NCBI GenBank assembly: GCA_023411225.1 | Contig: JAEYPA010000096.1 | Coordinates: 1 to 61,314 of the forward strand | Direction: 5' to 3' | Length of the DNA: 61,314 nt | From: Bacillota bacterium | GTDB lineage: Bacteria > Bacillota > Clostridia > Lachnospirales > Lachnospiraceae | Part shown: one piece after another, positions 1-8,485 of the stretch | Numbering within the stretch: position 1 is the first letter of the stretch | Layout of the letters: each line of letters starts with the position of its first letter | Notes under the pieces: model-generated | The model's input: only the letters and a program-made list of their open reading frames with translations | Databases searched by the model: none | What the model was told of the DNA's origin: nothing | Made by a program: the position numbers and the translations under genes

Positions 1-1890
1 CATATAGGTGGATTTACCTGCCATATTTGGTCCAGTAATAATGCTGATGCGGTTTGTTTTGTTGTCAAGAAAAGTATCATTGGCAATAAACATATCATTA
101 TTCATCATTTTTTCTACTACTGGGTGACGGCCTTCCTTAATATCTATTATCCCTTTAGAGTTAATATGAGGGCGTATATAGTCTTGCTGCCCGGCAACGG
201 TTGCAAGAGAGGCAAAGACATCCAAGTAAGCTATGGCTTTGGCTGATTGCTGAATGCGATGAATCTCCCCAGCTATGGTATCTCTTACTTGACAGAACAA
301 ATCATATTCTAATGCAAATAGTTTGTCTTCAGCACCTAAAATCATATCCTCTAATTCCTTAAGTTCTGGGGTAATATAACGCTCGGCATTGGTCAAGGTC
401 TGTTTTCTGGACCAGGTATCAGGAACAAGATCTTTATAGGAGTTTGTAACTTCCAAATAATAGCCAAAGACCTTATTATATTTAATTCTTAAGTTCTTAA
501 TACCTGTATTGGTTCTCTCTTTCTCCTCTAACTCAGCAAGCCATGTCTTTCCATCTGTTTTAGCTCGTCTAAGCTTGTCTACCTCTTCATTAAAGCCGTC
601 CTTTATAATGCCTCCTTCTTTTACAGCAAGAGGTGGATCTTCTATAATTGAAGCCTCGATCAAGGAAGTGATATCCTCTAAACTATCAAGGTTTTCATAA
701 ATATTCTTAAGAAGTTTGCATTTAGACCCATCTAATAGGGTTCTAATGTGAGGTAACATAGCTAAGGAGTTATGAAATGCTATTAAGTCTCTAGGATTAG
801 CAGATTGATAGACAACCTTACTAATCAGTCGTTCTAAATCATAGATAGGATTTAAGTATTCCCGAATCTCTTCTCGGGTTATATAGTTATCATTTAACTC
901 ATCAATAGCATCTAAACGTTCATTTATCTCTTTTTTGTCGATTAGTGGTTGTTCGATAAAGCTACGAAGTTGTCTGGCTCCCATTGCAGTTTTGGTTTTA
1001 TCCAGTACCCAGAGTAGGGAACCACGTTTTTGTTTTTCTCGAAGGGTCTCTACAAGCTCCAGATTTCTTCTGGAGGAGCTGTCAATTACCATAAATTTAG
1101 ACGTTTCGTAAGGAGTTAAATGACTTATATGGCTAAGGTCTGACTTTTGTGTCTCATATAAGTATTGAAGAACTGCGCCTGCTGCAACAGTTCCAATGGA
1201 ATAGTCTTTTAACCCTAAGCCTTCTAAGGTACTTACTTTAAAATGATTACTAATAGCCCGTTTGCAAAGCTCTTCATCGTAATACCAACTATCAATGGCA
1301 GAAATGGTGATGTTCAGACGATTCTCAAGGTCATCTAGGTCTACGCCGGAAACCATAAAGGATTCATTACATATGATCTCCGATGGAACGTACTTATTGA
1401 TCTCGTCAATTAGTTTGCGGTTAGAATCCATCTCCGTCATATAAAAATCTCCTGTTGTGATATCTACAATGGCAACTCCATAAGCGTTGGTAGTATAGAT
1501 AATGCACATTAGGTAATTATTTTTAGTCTCATCTAAGGATTGGGTATTTAAGTTGGTGCCTGGAGTAACAATACGCACGACCTCTCGTTTTACCAATCCT
1601 TTAGCCGTCTTAGGATCCTCTACTTGCTCGCAAATGGCTACCTTATAACCTTTGCTTACCAGCTTGCTTAAATAGATGTCTACTGCATGATAGGGAATAC
1701 CGCACATAGGTGCTCTTTCTTCTAATCCACAGTTTTTTCCTGTCAAAGTAATCTCTAGTTCTTTGGATGCTGTGATAGCATCGTCAAAGAACATTTCATA
1801 AAAATCGCCTAGGCGATAAAATAATATGCAATCTTTATATTCATTTTTAGTCTCCAGATATTTCTGCATCATTGGAGTTACTGTCTCCAT
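1..1890 (-). CDS. mutS: DNA mismatch repair protein MutS (3' part cut by window edge)
   Basis: MutS recognises base mismatches and small loops and starts methyl-independent repair with MutL. The first 630 residues are visible. The Phe-x-Glu mismatch-reading motif is at about residues 30-32 (GDFYEMF), and the Walker A loop GPNMAGKST is at 620-628, close to where it lies in E. coli MutS, so only the ATPase C-terminal part (roughly 200-250 residues) is missing beyond base 1. The ATG at 1888-1890 follows an AGAAAGGA ribosome-binding site. It lies 46 bases downstream of a second, membrane-anchored MutS homologue and is probably co-transcribed with it. Identification is very secure; only the end is unknown. 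Confidence 0.97.
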   Translation of the reverse strand, partial: METVTPMMQKYLETKNEYKDCILFYRLGDFYEMFFDDAITASKELEITLTGKNCGLEERAPMCGIPYHAVDIYLSKLVSKGYKVAICEQVEDPKTAKGLVKREVVRIVTPGTNLNTQSLDETKNNYLMCIIYTTNAYGVAIVDITTGDFYMTEMDSNRKLIDEINKYVPSEIICNESFMVSGVDLDDLENRLNITISAIDSWYYDEELCKRAISNHFKVSTLEGLGLKDYSIGTVAAGAVLQYLYETQKSDLSHISHLTPYETSKFMVIDSSSRRNLELVETLREKQKRGSLLWVLDKTKTAMGARQLRSFIEQPLIDKKEINERLDAIDELNDNYITREEIREYLNPIYDLERLISKVVYQSANPRDLIAFHNSLAMLPHIRTLLDGSKCKLLKNIYENLDSLEDITSLIEASIIEDPPLAVKEGGIIKDGFNEEVDKLRRAKTDGKTWLAELEEKERTNTGIKNLRIKYNKVFGYYLEVTNSYKDLVPDTWSRKQTLTNAERYITPELKELEDMILGAEDKLFALEYDLFCQVRDTIAGEIHRIQQSAKAIAYLDVFASLATVAGQQDYIRPHINSKGIIDIKEGRHPVVEKMMNNDMFIANDTFLDNKTNRISIITGPNMAGKSTYM

Positions 1891-1936
1891 AGTTATTAAT
1901 CCTTTCTCTTAAGGTAGTTTAAAAGGTATGTGTTTT

Positions 1937-3619
1937 TTATAGAGTTGACCAAGTACCAGTCTTTAAAAAAGCATTGACTTGCTTGTCTGCATTTTTAATA
2001 ATAGTATGGTCAAAGCCGATAATGCCCAAGAGTTTAATGGCATTTCTAGACTCTGCTCTGCCTTTATATAAGATATAATCAAATAATACATCATTTTCCA
2101 CTACATCTTCTTGGAAATGATAATTATCATAATAGTTTTCAAGGATGTGTGTCAATTCTATATCATGTGTTGCTGCCACACATATAGATGGAAAGGATGT
2201 AAAGTACTGTAAAATATGGGAAGATGCAGCAATCCGTTCCAAGGTATTAGTTCCTCTAAGTACTTCATCTACAAAGCATAGGACAGGTATGCTATCATTC
2301 ATTTTATCCATAATCCGTTTTAGAGATTTAATTTCTACAATATAATAGCTCTCGTTATTTTGAAGGCTATCATGTAAAGCCATAGAGGATGCTATTTTAA
2401 AATAACACGAATCATAGGAATCTGCTAACACAGTATAGATTGTCTGAGCAAAGATACCATTTATGGCAAGTGTCTTTAAGAAGGTAGATTTTCCTGAAGC
2501 ATTAGATCCGGTTAGTAAGGCACTGCGATTGGTGTGAAAACTGTTTTTTACAGGCTCTGCAATTAGCGGATGATAGATATTATTGGTATGAATATATGGC
2601 TTAACGGTATGGGATAATTGGGGGATAGTATAGACTTTTATTAATTCACGAAAGGAAGCAACAGCAATCATACTGTCTAAAAGCCCAACAATTTCATACA
2701 TTTGATTTAAATCTTCCCGATTCGCCCGTAACTGTTTTAACATACTATTAAACTTAATTAAGTCGATGTGAAATAGTATACGGAAATAATCTAATATAAT
2801 GTCCATAAGCCCAGCAGTCATGGATCGTCCACCTAACACCAGACCAGCTCCTCTAGCAAAGTTGTTAAACTTACTGGCATGCTTCGTCAACTCATCAGTA
2901 TACTGCTCTAATCCAGGCAGATTCATCTTACTTAAATCTTTTACATTGTGAATCATATTCAGAATATAAGTAAAGACATTCAAGTATACCTCAATATGCC
3001 CTTTTTCTTTCTGATAGTAAATAATATTAAATATTATAGAACACACGGTAAGAATTGCACCAATCTGAGGGATTATAAAAATTAGAGCAACGGAAATTGG
3101 CAAAGCAAAAAAGGATACATAGTGGAGCCAAGGATATTTGATTTCAATATCGTCGGTCCGGTTGATATATTCGTATAGACTTATTTGCAAAGTCTTACCA
3201 AATTTATGAAACATCAGCTGAAGCTTTTCTCGAAGATCCGTATTGGCCTTTAAAAGCTCTAAGATACGATTACGTTCTTTTAACGTATTCTCATCGTATT
3301 CCAGCCTATGAAGTATGAAGTATAGATATTCTTCTCCAATACTGCTGCCTGTATTGTTAATTAGCATATAAATGTCTTCCATATTCAAATCATTCCATGT
3401 AATGTCATCAATATCAGTATTTAGGTTTTTATGTTCCATGTAATACATAGCTATGGATACTAATTTTTCAGTTGTATATTCCTCCTCTGGTATCTTGCCC
3501 CAGGCGTCTCGAATTCTCTGTAATAACCTCTTTTCCCTATCTTTCTCCAGATAGATTCCTCTTATGAATAATAGAAGTATGATAGCAAGTGCTATCATTG
3601 CATACCCAAATTCGCTCAT
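1937..3619 (-). CDS. membrane-anchored MutS-family ATPase
   Basis: This 560-residue protein has the MutS-type ATPase domain at its C-terminus: Walker A GSNASGKST at 371-379, Walker B ending in Asp-Glu at 451-452 and a THD switch at about 484-486. It has no N-terminal mismatch-binding domain and no Phe-x-Glu motif. Instead there is a transmembrane segment near residues 5-22 and a hydrophobic hairpin at about 166-202, with a MutS core/lever-like helical region between. Such MutS-related membrane proteins are known in Firmicutes but their role is not established; mismatch repair should not be assumed. A GGAGG site sits 7 bases before the ATG. It is the first gene of an operon with mutS and has a good sigma-A promoter at 3697-3725. 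Confidence 0.85.
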   Translation of the reverse strand: MSEFGYAMIALAIILLLFIRGIYLEKDREKRLLQRIRDAWGKIPEEEYTTEKLVSIAMYYMEHKNLNTDIDDITWNDLNMEDIYMLINNTGSSIGEEYLYFILHRLEYDENTLKERNRILELLKANTDLREKLQLMFHKFGKTLQISLYEYINRTDDIEIKYPWLHYVSFFALPISVALIFIIPQIGAILTVCSIIFNIIYYQKEKGHIEVYLNVFTYILNMIHNVKDLSKMNLPGLEQYTDELTKHASKFNNFARGAGLVLGGRSMTAGLMDIILDYFRILFHIDLIKFNSMLKQLRANREDLNQMYEIVGLLDSMIAVASFRELIKVYTIPQLSHTVKPYIHTNNIYHPLIAEPVKNSFHTNRSALLTGSNASGKSTFLKTLAINGIFAQTIYTVLADSYDSCYFKIASSMALHDSLQNNESYYIVEIKSLKRIMDKMNDSIPVLCFVDEVLRGTNTLERIAASSHILQYFTSFPSICVAATHDIELTHILENYYDNYHFQEDVVENDVLFDYILYKGRAESRNAIKLLGIIGFDHTIIKNADKQVNAFLKTGTWSTL

Positions 3620-3696
3620 TATTTATCCTCCTAAATGAGAAATTAGCTTTGTAAAATAGCTATTCATCCATTAATGTCTAACTTAAACTATGTTTC

Positions 3697-3725
3697 ATTA
3701 TAAGGAAAGTAAAAATAATTTTCAA
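3697..3725 (-). promoter_or_regulatory. sigma-A promoter for the MutS-like/mutS operon
   Basis: On the minus strand TTGAAA (3720-3725) is separated by 17 bases from TATAAT (3697-3702). The promoter lies in the loop of an 11-base inverted repeat (ACTATGTTTCA at 3687-3697 and its complement at 3743-3753), and the -10 box touches the lower arm, so this could also be an operator. The operator role is inference. Confidence 0.6.
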
Positions 3726-3798
3726 TAGTCTAAAATCTTTATTGAAACATAGTATAGCTGTTTTGGAATACGAATAACTATATCATAACTTAAAAATA

Positions 3799-3842
3799 CA
3801 CCCCCAAGTGTCTGAAAAATGGTACTCTGCCACTTGGGGGTG
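3799..3842 (-). terminator. intrinsic terminator after the NlpC/P60 gene
   Basis: A perfect 12-base inverted repeat (arms 3799-3810 and 3831-3842, loop 20 bases) is followed on the minus strand by a T-rich stretch. It sits 26 bases past the stop codon of the hydrolase gene. Confidence 0.75.
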
Positions 3843-3867
3843 CACATTAGATGGTTACTTATTACTA

Positions 3868-4953
3868 TTAATCATTTATAAATCGTACTGCTCTACAAAT
3901 TGAGCGATAACTTACTGGGCTTATAATGATGCCTGTACTTGGGGAACTGGCATGAATGACACGTCCTCCACCTATATACATGGCAACATGATGGATATAG
4001 CCATTATTTTGATAAAAGACTAAATCACCTGGTTTAATATCACGAACATTGATTCTCCGCCCACTAGCCGCCTGGGTACGGGAGGTTCTTGAAATATTAT
4101 AACCAAAGTGCTGGTAGATTCTCATAGTAAAGCCAGAACAGTCAATACCACGATTTAAGTTTGTCCCACCAAATACATATCGATTACCTAAGAACTGTTT
4201 TGCATAGGCAATCATCCTCGCCCTAACAGAACTGCCAGTACTTTCCGAGAAAGAAATGGCTTTTTTCAATTGCCAGCTTACGTCAACCAAGTCACGACGG
4301 ATATAACCTATCTCATTATCAATGTTTACCTTTACCCAGGTATTATCTGAATTGTCCTTTACTTCTAAATCTGTACCCTTTGGAACGGAGGTAAGTGTTT
4401 TGCAATCAGTATTAGTGTCTACACGTACTCTGGATGGTCCATCTTTCACTGTGGCCACTAATCGTCCTACTTTTTTGGCCAGAGCAGGAACTTCATTACC
4501 CATTACCAAGAATTCGGTGGATACGTATCCTTTGATACTGCCTGACTTAATTTTAGCCCAACCATTCTTATCAACACTATAGATATAACAGCCACCGTTA
4601 TTTGGAAGTTTTCCAATAACCTTTCCTTTTGAATCTGCTTTATCTCGAATATTTAAATAGCGGTCAACCTTTGCAATACCAATATTTTCACAGTTCTTAG
4701 TGTCTGGTGCAGATAGCTTGTCCTTAGCCGCTTTTTCCTCTTTCGTCATAAATGTGTCCATTGCTGTATGATTGGTTTCATCATTATCTTCTTTCGTGTT
4801 CTCATAGTAGGTGTTTAAAGAAAGTGGTAAACCAGCAACAGCTTGTTGGCATAAAATGCTTCTATTTGCTGCTTTACATTTATTGTTTTGGCCGAATGCT
4901 ATTAAAAGGAAGGCAAAACCAACGACTCCATAGCATATTAATTGTTTTCTCAC
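3868..4953 (-). CDS. exported SH3-domain NlpC/P60 cell-wall hydrolase
   Basis: This is a 361-residue predicted secreted peptidoglycan endopeptidase that would cut stem peptides. It has a signal sequence (about residues 1-28), two bacterial SH3 wall-binding domains (about 91-150 and 161-225) and a C-terminal NlpC/P60 domain. The expected catalytic residues are present: Cys272 in DCSGF, His322 in HHVAMY and a third polar position at His334. The start is GTG, placed 7 bases after a GGAGG site; no in-frame ATG fits better. The gene is single, with a perfect sigma-A promoter about 90 bases upstream and a terminator after it. Family and export are clear; the exact bond cleaved is not. Confidence 0.93.
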   Translation of the reverse strand: MRKQLICYGVVGFAFLLIAFGQNNKCKAANRSILCQQAVAGLPLSLNTYYENTKEDNDETNHTAMDTFMTKEEKAAKDKLSAPDTKNCENIGIAKVDRYLNIRDKADSKGKVIGKLPNNGGCYIYSVDKNGWAKIKSGSIKGYVSTEFLVMGNEVPALAKKVGRLVATVKDGPSRVRVDTNTDCKTLTSVPKGTDLEVKDNSDNTWVKVNIDNEIGYIRRDLVDVSWQLKKAISFSESTGSSVRARMIAYAKQFLGNRYVFGGTNLNRGIDCSGFTMRIYQHFGYNISRTSRTQAASGRRINVRDIKPGDLVFYQNNGYIHHVAMYIGGGRVIHASSPSTGIIISPVSYRSICRAVRFIND

Positions 4954-5043
4954 GAAATGGCCTCCTAACCATATAAATTATTTAAAACATAAGTATGATA
5001 GATTATATACTTATTACATAATTATTAACAATATTACAGAGAA

Positions 5044-5072
5044 ATTATAACAACACTTTGAAAAATTGTCAA
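5044..5072 (-). promoter_or_regulatory. consensus sigma-A promoter for the NlpC/P60 gene
   Basis: On the minus strand TTGACA (5067-5072) is followed after exactly 17 bases by TATAAT (5044-5049). Both hexamers are perfect. The predicted leader is about 85 bases long and very AT-rich. Confidence 0.75.
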
Positions 5073-5141
5073 TAATGTGAAAATTGCTCTTTTATACATA
5101 ACATTTTTGTGAAAATTTAACAGTAATATTCCAATAAAATA

Positions 5142-5178
5142 AGGCAGTATCCAGGTATAGTCTACCCAAAAACTGCCT
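5142..5178 (-). terminator. terminator after spoIVA
   Basis: Arms AGGCAGT (5142-5148) and ACTGCCT (5172-5178) enclose a second short stem (GGTA/TACC). On the minus strand the hairpin is followed by TTATTTTATT. It lies 41 bases past the spoIVA stop. Confidence 0.6.
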
Positions 5179-5218
5179 AATTATACAGAGTCAACCGTAT
5201 TATGTAATCTGTGGAAAC

Positions 5219-6694
5219 TTAGATAATGATACAGATAAGACCTCCGTTGCTGTCATTTACAATCTTTTGCATGGTGTCTTGAAGCTTCTGCTGCGACTCA
5301 TCTGTTAGCTTATTTACCTTAGAGTTTATACCATCTTCCACTAATTGTTTTATACTTTTGCCGAAGATATTAGTTTCCCAGATTCCATTTGGATTTCCCT
5401 TAGTATTGTTTGCAATGTAAGTGATTAGATCTTTTGCTTGATCCTCATTTCCAACAATAGGAGTTATCTCAGTCTCAATACTAGCCTTTATCATGTGAAT
5501 GGATGGGGCCTGTGCTCTAATCTTGACACCATATTTTCCACTATGGCGAATAATTTCTGGTTCATCCACTGAGATTTCTTCGAAGGCAGGAGTTACTACA
5601 CCATACCCCTTACATTGAACTTCTTCATACGCATTCTCAATCTTTTCATATTGATTTTTCATATTAGCTAGGCGTTTTAAAGTGCCAATTAGCTGATATT
5701 CATCGTTAATATCTACTCCGATTAAATCACTTAGAATCTCATAATAATACTTATCATCAAAATTAACTTGAAGTCTTACGGAGCCATCTTTCATCTGAAT
5801 GGTGTCAATCTTAAAGCCCTTTACAAACTTGCTATCAGTGAGAAGGTTGCTAGGATTGACATCTCTGATTAGATGCATACGCTTTAGAATACCTTTCACA
5901 GCATTTATGAGATCCTCTTTTAACCAATGATCGGAAGGAAGCATTTCAACCCATTTTGGGGTATAGAAATTAAGTTGAGCAATAGGGAATTCTTCCAGTA
6001 TAGACTCCATAATGCGAGTAATGTCTTCTTTTTTCAATTGTGCACAGTTAATTGGGATCACTGAAACCTTGTTATTAGTTGCAATTTCATCAGCAAGTGC
6101 TACAGTTTCATCAGAATATGGTCGATTGGAGTTCAATAATACAATAAAAGGTTTCCCTAACCGTTTTAACTCTGCAATTGTCCTTTCTTCTGGTATCACA
6201 TAATTAGCTCTGTCAATATCACCAAAGCTTCCGTCTGTAGTAACCACGATACCAATGGTAGAATGATCATTAATTACTTTTTTTGTGCCAAGTTCAGCTG
6301 CCTGGGTAAATGGAATGTCATGGTCAAACCAAGGTGTTTTCACAAGTCTCTCCTGCTCATTTTCAATATGGCCACTGGCACCTTCTACCATGTAACCAAC
6401 ACAATCAATAAGCCGGATATTCACAACTGTGTCATCTGAAATCTTTATCTCAGCGGCTTCCTTTGGAATAAACTTCGGCTCTGTTGTCATAATTGTCTTG
6501 CCAGCAGCACTTTGTGGTAACTCGTCAATAGCCCTTTCTTTACTATGGACATCTTCTATATTAGGAATGACTAATAAGTCCATAAATCGCTTAATAAAGG
6601 TGGATTTACCTGTACGAACCGGACCCACAACCCCAATGTATATCTCACCATTGGTACGAGCTTGTATATCTTTATATACATCAAACGCATCCAT
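5219..6694 (-). CDS. spoIVA: stage IV sporulation protein A (spore coat ATPase)
   Basis: SpoIVA polymerises on the outer forespore membrane using ATP and forms the basement layer on which the coat is built. The protein is 491 residues, the usual length (492 in Bacillus subtilis). It has a P-loop GPVRTGKST at residues 24-32 and ends in the hydrophobic LICIII tail needed for membrane docking in the family. I chose the ATG at 6694 because a GAAAGGGG ribosome-binding site precedes it by 7 bases; an ATG 8 codons upstream has no such site. It is a single gene with a sigma-E-type promoter and its own terminator, as expected for mother-cell expression. Confidence 0.97.
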   Translation of the reverse strand: MDAFDVYKDIQARTNGEIYIGVVGPVRTGKSTFIKRFMDLLVIPNIEDVHSKERAIDELPQSAAGKTIMTTEPKFIPKEAAEIKISDDTVVNIRLIDCVGYMVEGASGHIENEQERLVKTPWFDHDIPFTQAAELGTKKVINDHSTIGIVVTTDGSFGDIDRANYVIPEERTIAELKRLGKPFIVLLNSNRPYSDETVALADEIATNNKVSVIPINCAQLKKEDITRIMESILEEFPIAQLNFYTPKWVEMLPSDHWLKEDLINAVKGILKRMHLIRDVNPSNLLTDSKFVKGFKIDTIQMKDGSVRLQVNFDDKYYYEILSDLIGVDINDEYQLIGTLKRLANMKNQYEKIENAYEEVQCKGYGVVTPAFEEISVDEPEIIRHSGKYGVKIRAQAPSIHMIKASIETEITPIVGNEDQAKDLITYIANNTKGNPNGIWETNIFGKSIKQLVEDGINSKVNKLTDESQQKLQDTMQKIVNDSNGGLICIII

Positions 6695-6724
6695 AAGAGT
6701 ACCCCTTTCTATATTCACTAGTAA

Positions 6725-6753
6725 AGTTTATGCATCAGTAGAAAGGAATATGT
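6725..6753 (-). promoter_or_regulatory. sigma-E-type promoter of spoIVA
   Basis: On the minus strand ACATATT (6747-6753) and CATAAACT (6725-6732) are separated by 14 bases. They match the sigma-E consensus KMATATT-N14-CATAYAMT at 6 of 7 and 7 of 8 positions. The start codon is about 30 bases downstream. spoIVA is a sigma-E gene in Bacillus, which supports the call. Confidence 0.6.
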
Positions 6754-6772
6754 TTGATATAGATTAGGCTTC

Positions 6773-6809
6773 CTTAAAAAAACGGCTTTCCCATTCTCTA
6801 GGAAAGCCG
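6773..6809 (-). terminator. strong terminator of the DUF512-der-plsY-gpsA operon
   Basis: A perfect 9-base stem (6783-6791 and 6801-6809, loop 9) is followed on the minus strand by seven consecutive T. It sits 18 bases after the gpsA stop and separates that operon from spoIVA. Confidence 0.85.
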
Positions 6810-6826
6810 CAAATCTTAATATTTAT

Positions 6827-7840
6827 TTAATCATTCCAAGTAAGTGTTTGGTATTCACTTACTTTATCACGTAATAACAAAGAGCTAACAGCTTCCATTG
6901 GTGATTTATTATTAAATAGAATCTCATTAATCTGTTCTACAATTGGCATCGCTACTTGATACTTTTTGGATAGAGCCAAAGCAGCCTTAGCGGAGTAAAC
7001 ACCTTCAACCACTTGTTTTACTTCAGCCATGGCTTCCTTCATAGTATAACCTTTCCCAATGAGATAGCCAGCGTTACGATTACGGCTGTGAACAGAGGTG
7101 CAGGTAACAATTAAGTCACCAATACCGGATAATCCTGAAAATGTTTCCAAAGAACCACCCATTTTCATGCCTAATCGACTGATTTCTGCAATTCCTCTTG
7201 TCATAAGAGCAGCTTTGGTATTGTCTCCAAAACCAAGACCATCTGTAATCCCGGCAGCTAAGGCGATTACATTTTTTAAGGAACCACCTAATTCTATGCT
7301 GATTACATCTGGGCTAGTATATACACGGAAGGTATCGGTCATAAAAGTATCCTGAATGAATTCTGCAGTTTTTCTTGTCTTAGCACCGGCTACACAGGAG
7401 GATGGAATACCTTTGCACACTTCCTCAGCATGGCTTGGTCCACTTAGTACAGCAACATCTGCCATTGGAAGTTCATCTTCTATCACATGGGAAAGTGTCA
7501 TAAGTGTGCTCTCTTCAATTCCCTTTGCCACATCTACAATAATCTGCCCCTCTTTGATAAAAGGCTTCATCTCGTGAGCTGTAGAGCGAACATATGGAGA
7601 CGCAACTGCCATTACGAGGAGTGGCTTATTGGCGCAAGCATACTCCAAATCGCAAGTAAGCTCAATATTGTCAGGTAACTTAACCCCTGGTAGACGATCA
7701 ACATGTTCTCTGTGTGTCTTAAGAAGTTCGATTTCTTCTTCAATTTTCGACCATAGTACTACATTGATTCCCTTATTACCTAAAAGTATTGCCAATGCAG
7801 TTCCCCAACTGCCGGCTCCAATTATTCCAACTTGTTTCAT
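6827..7840 (-). CDS. gpsA: NAD(P)-dependent glycerol-3-phosphate dehydrogenase
   Basis: GpsA reduces dihydroxyacetone phosphate to sn-glycerol 3-phosphate, the backbone for phospholipids. The protein is 337 residues, with the nucleotide-binding GAGSWG turn at residues 8-13 and the catalytic lysine at about 189 in GGSLKN. It starts at ATG with AAAGGAG upstream. It follows plsY by 15 bases, so the enzyme making glycerol 3-phosphate is coupled to the enzyme that acylates it. It is the last gene of the operon. Confidence 0.97.
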   Translation of the reverse strand: MKQVGIIGAGSWGTALAILLGNKGINVVLWSKIEEEIELLKTHREHVDRLPGVKLPDNIELTCDLEYACANKPLLVMAVASPYVRSTAHEMKPFIKEGQIIVDVAKGIEESTLMTLSHVIEDELPMADVAVLSGPSHAEEVCKGIPSSCVAGAKTRKTAEFIQDTFMTDTFRVYTSPDVISIELGGSLKNVIALAAGITDGLGFGDNTKAALMTRGIAEISRLGMKMGGSLETFSGLSGIGDLIVTCTSVHSRNRNAGYLIGKGYTMKEAMAEVKQVVEGVYSAKAALALSKKYQVAMPIVEQINEILFNNKSPMEAVSSLLLRDKVSEYQTLTWND

Positions 7841-7855
7841 ATCTACTCCTTTTCC

Positions 7856-8485
7856 TTAAGCAGCTTTTTTACCAAACTTATTTTCGGTGCCAGTTAATAA
7901 GCGCTTAATGTTTTCGCGATGTTTGTAAAAGGCTAATAACATAAAGATAAAACATACAATTACCATATGTAGGTAATTGGGGTCATTTTTGTATCCAATA
8001 AGGACACTTAGAGGTAGTACTGTTGCAACGACAAGGGATCCTAATGATACATATCTAGTGATTGCAACAATGCCGAGAAATAGAATCATTTCTATGATGG
8101 TAAGCCATGGGTTAAAGGCAATAATAACACCTGCCATGGCAGCAATCCCTTTTCCCCCTTTGAATTTAAGCCAAAATGGGAAGTTATGTCCACACACGAC
8201 GCCTAAACCGGTGTAAAGAACAACTAAATCTCTAGATAAGGGTTGGTTCGTTTTCTTATACAGTATACATAGGAGGCAAATAGGAATAATTGCTTTTAGA
8301 ATATCTCCTATTAGCGTTACTACTCCGGCTTTAAAGCCTAATGTACGAAGTGTATTGGTTGTTCCAATATTGCCACTTCCATGTTTCCTAACGTCTACTT
8401 GCTGTTTTTTACCACATACATAACCGGTAGAAAAACATCCGAAGGCATAGCCCAGAATTAGACACAAAACGATATTACCAATCAT
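7856..8485 (-). CDS. plsY: acyl-phosphate:glycerol-3-phosphate acyltransferase
   Basis: PlsY is an integral membrane enzyme that moves an acyl chain from acyl-phosphate to position 1 of glycerol 3-phosphate, the first step of phospholipid synthesis. This 209-residue protein has about five hydrophobic spans. It shows the family motifs SGNIGTTN (about 37-44), the GHNFPFWLKFKGGKG segment (about 98-112) and a third conserved loop near the C-terminus. Its ATG overlaps the der stop by one base (TAATG), so translation is probably coupled. Its acyl-phosphate donor is made by PlsX, encoded at 58 kb in this window. Confidence 0.96.
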   Translation of the reverse strand: MIGNIVLCLILGYAFGCFSTGYVCGKKQQVDVRKHGSGNIGTTNTLRTLGFKAGVVTLIGDILKAIIPICLLCILYKKTNQPLSRDLVVLYTGLGVVCGHNFPFWLKFKGGKGIAAMAGVIIAFNPWLTIIEMILFLGIVAITRYVSLGSLVVATVLPLSVLIGYKNDPNYLHMVIVCFIFMLLAFYKHRENIKRLLTGTENKFGKKAA

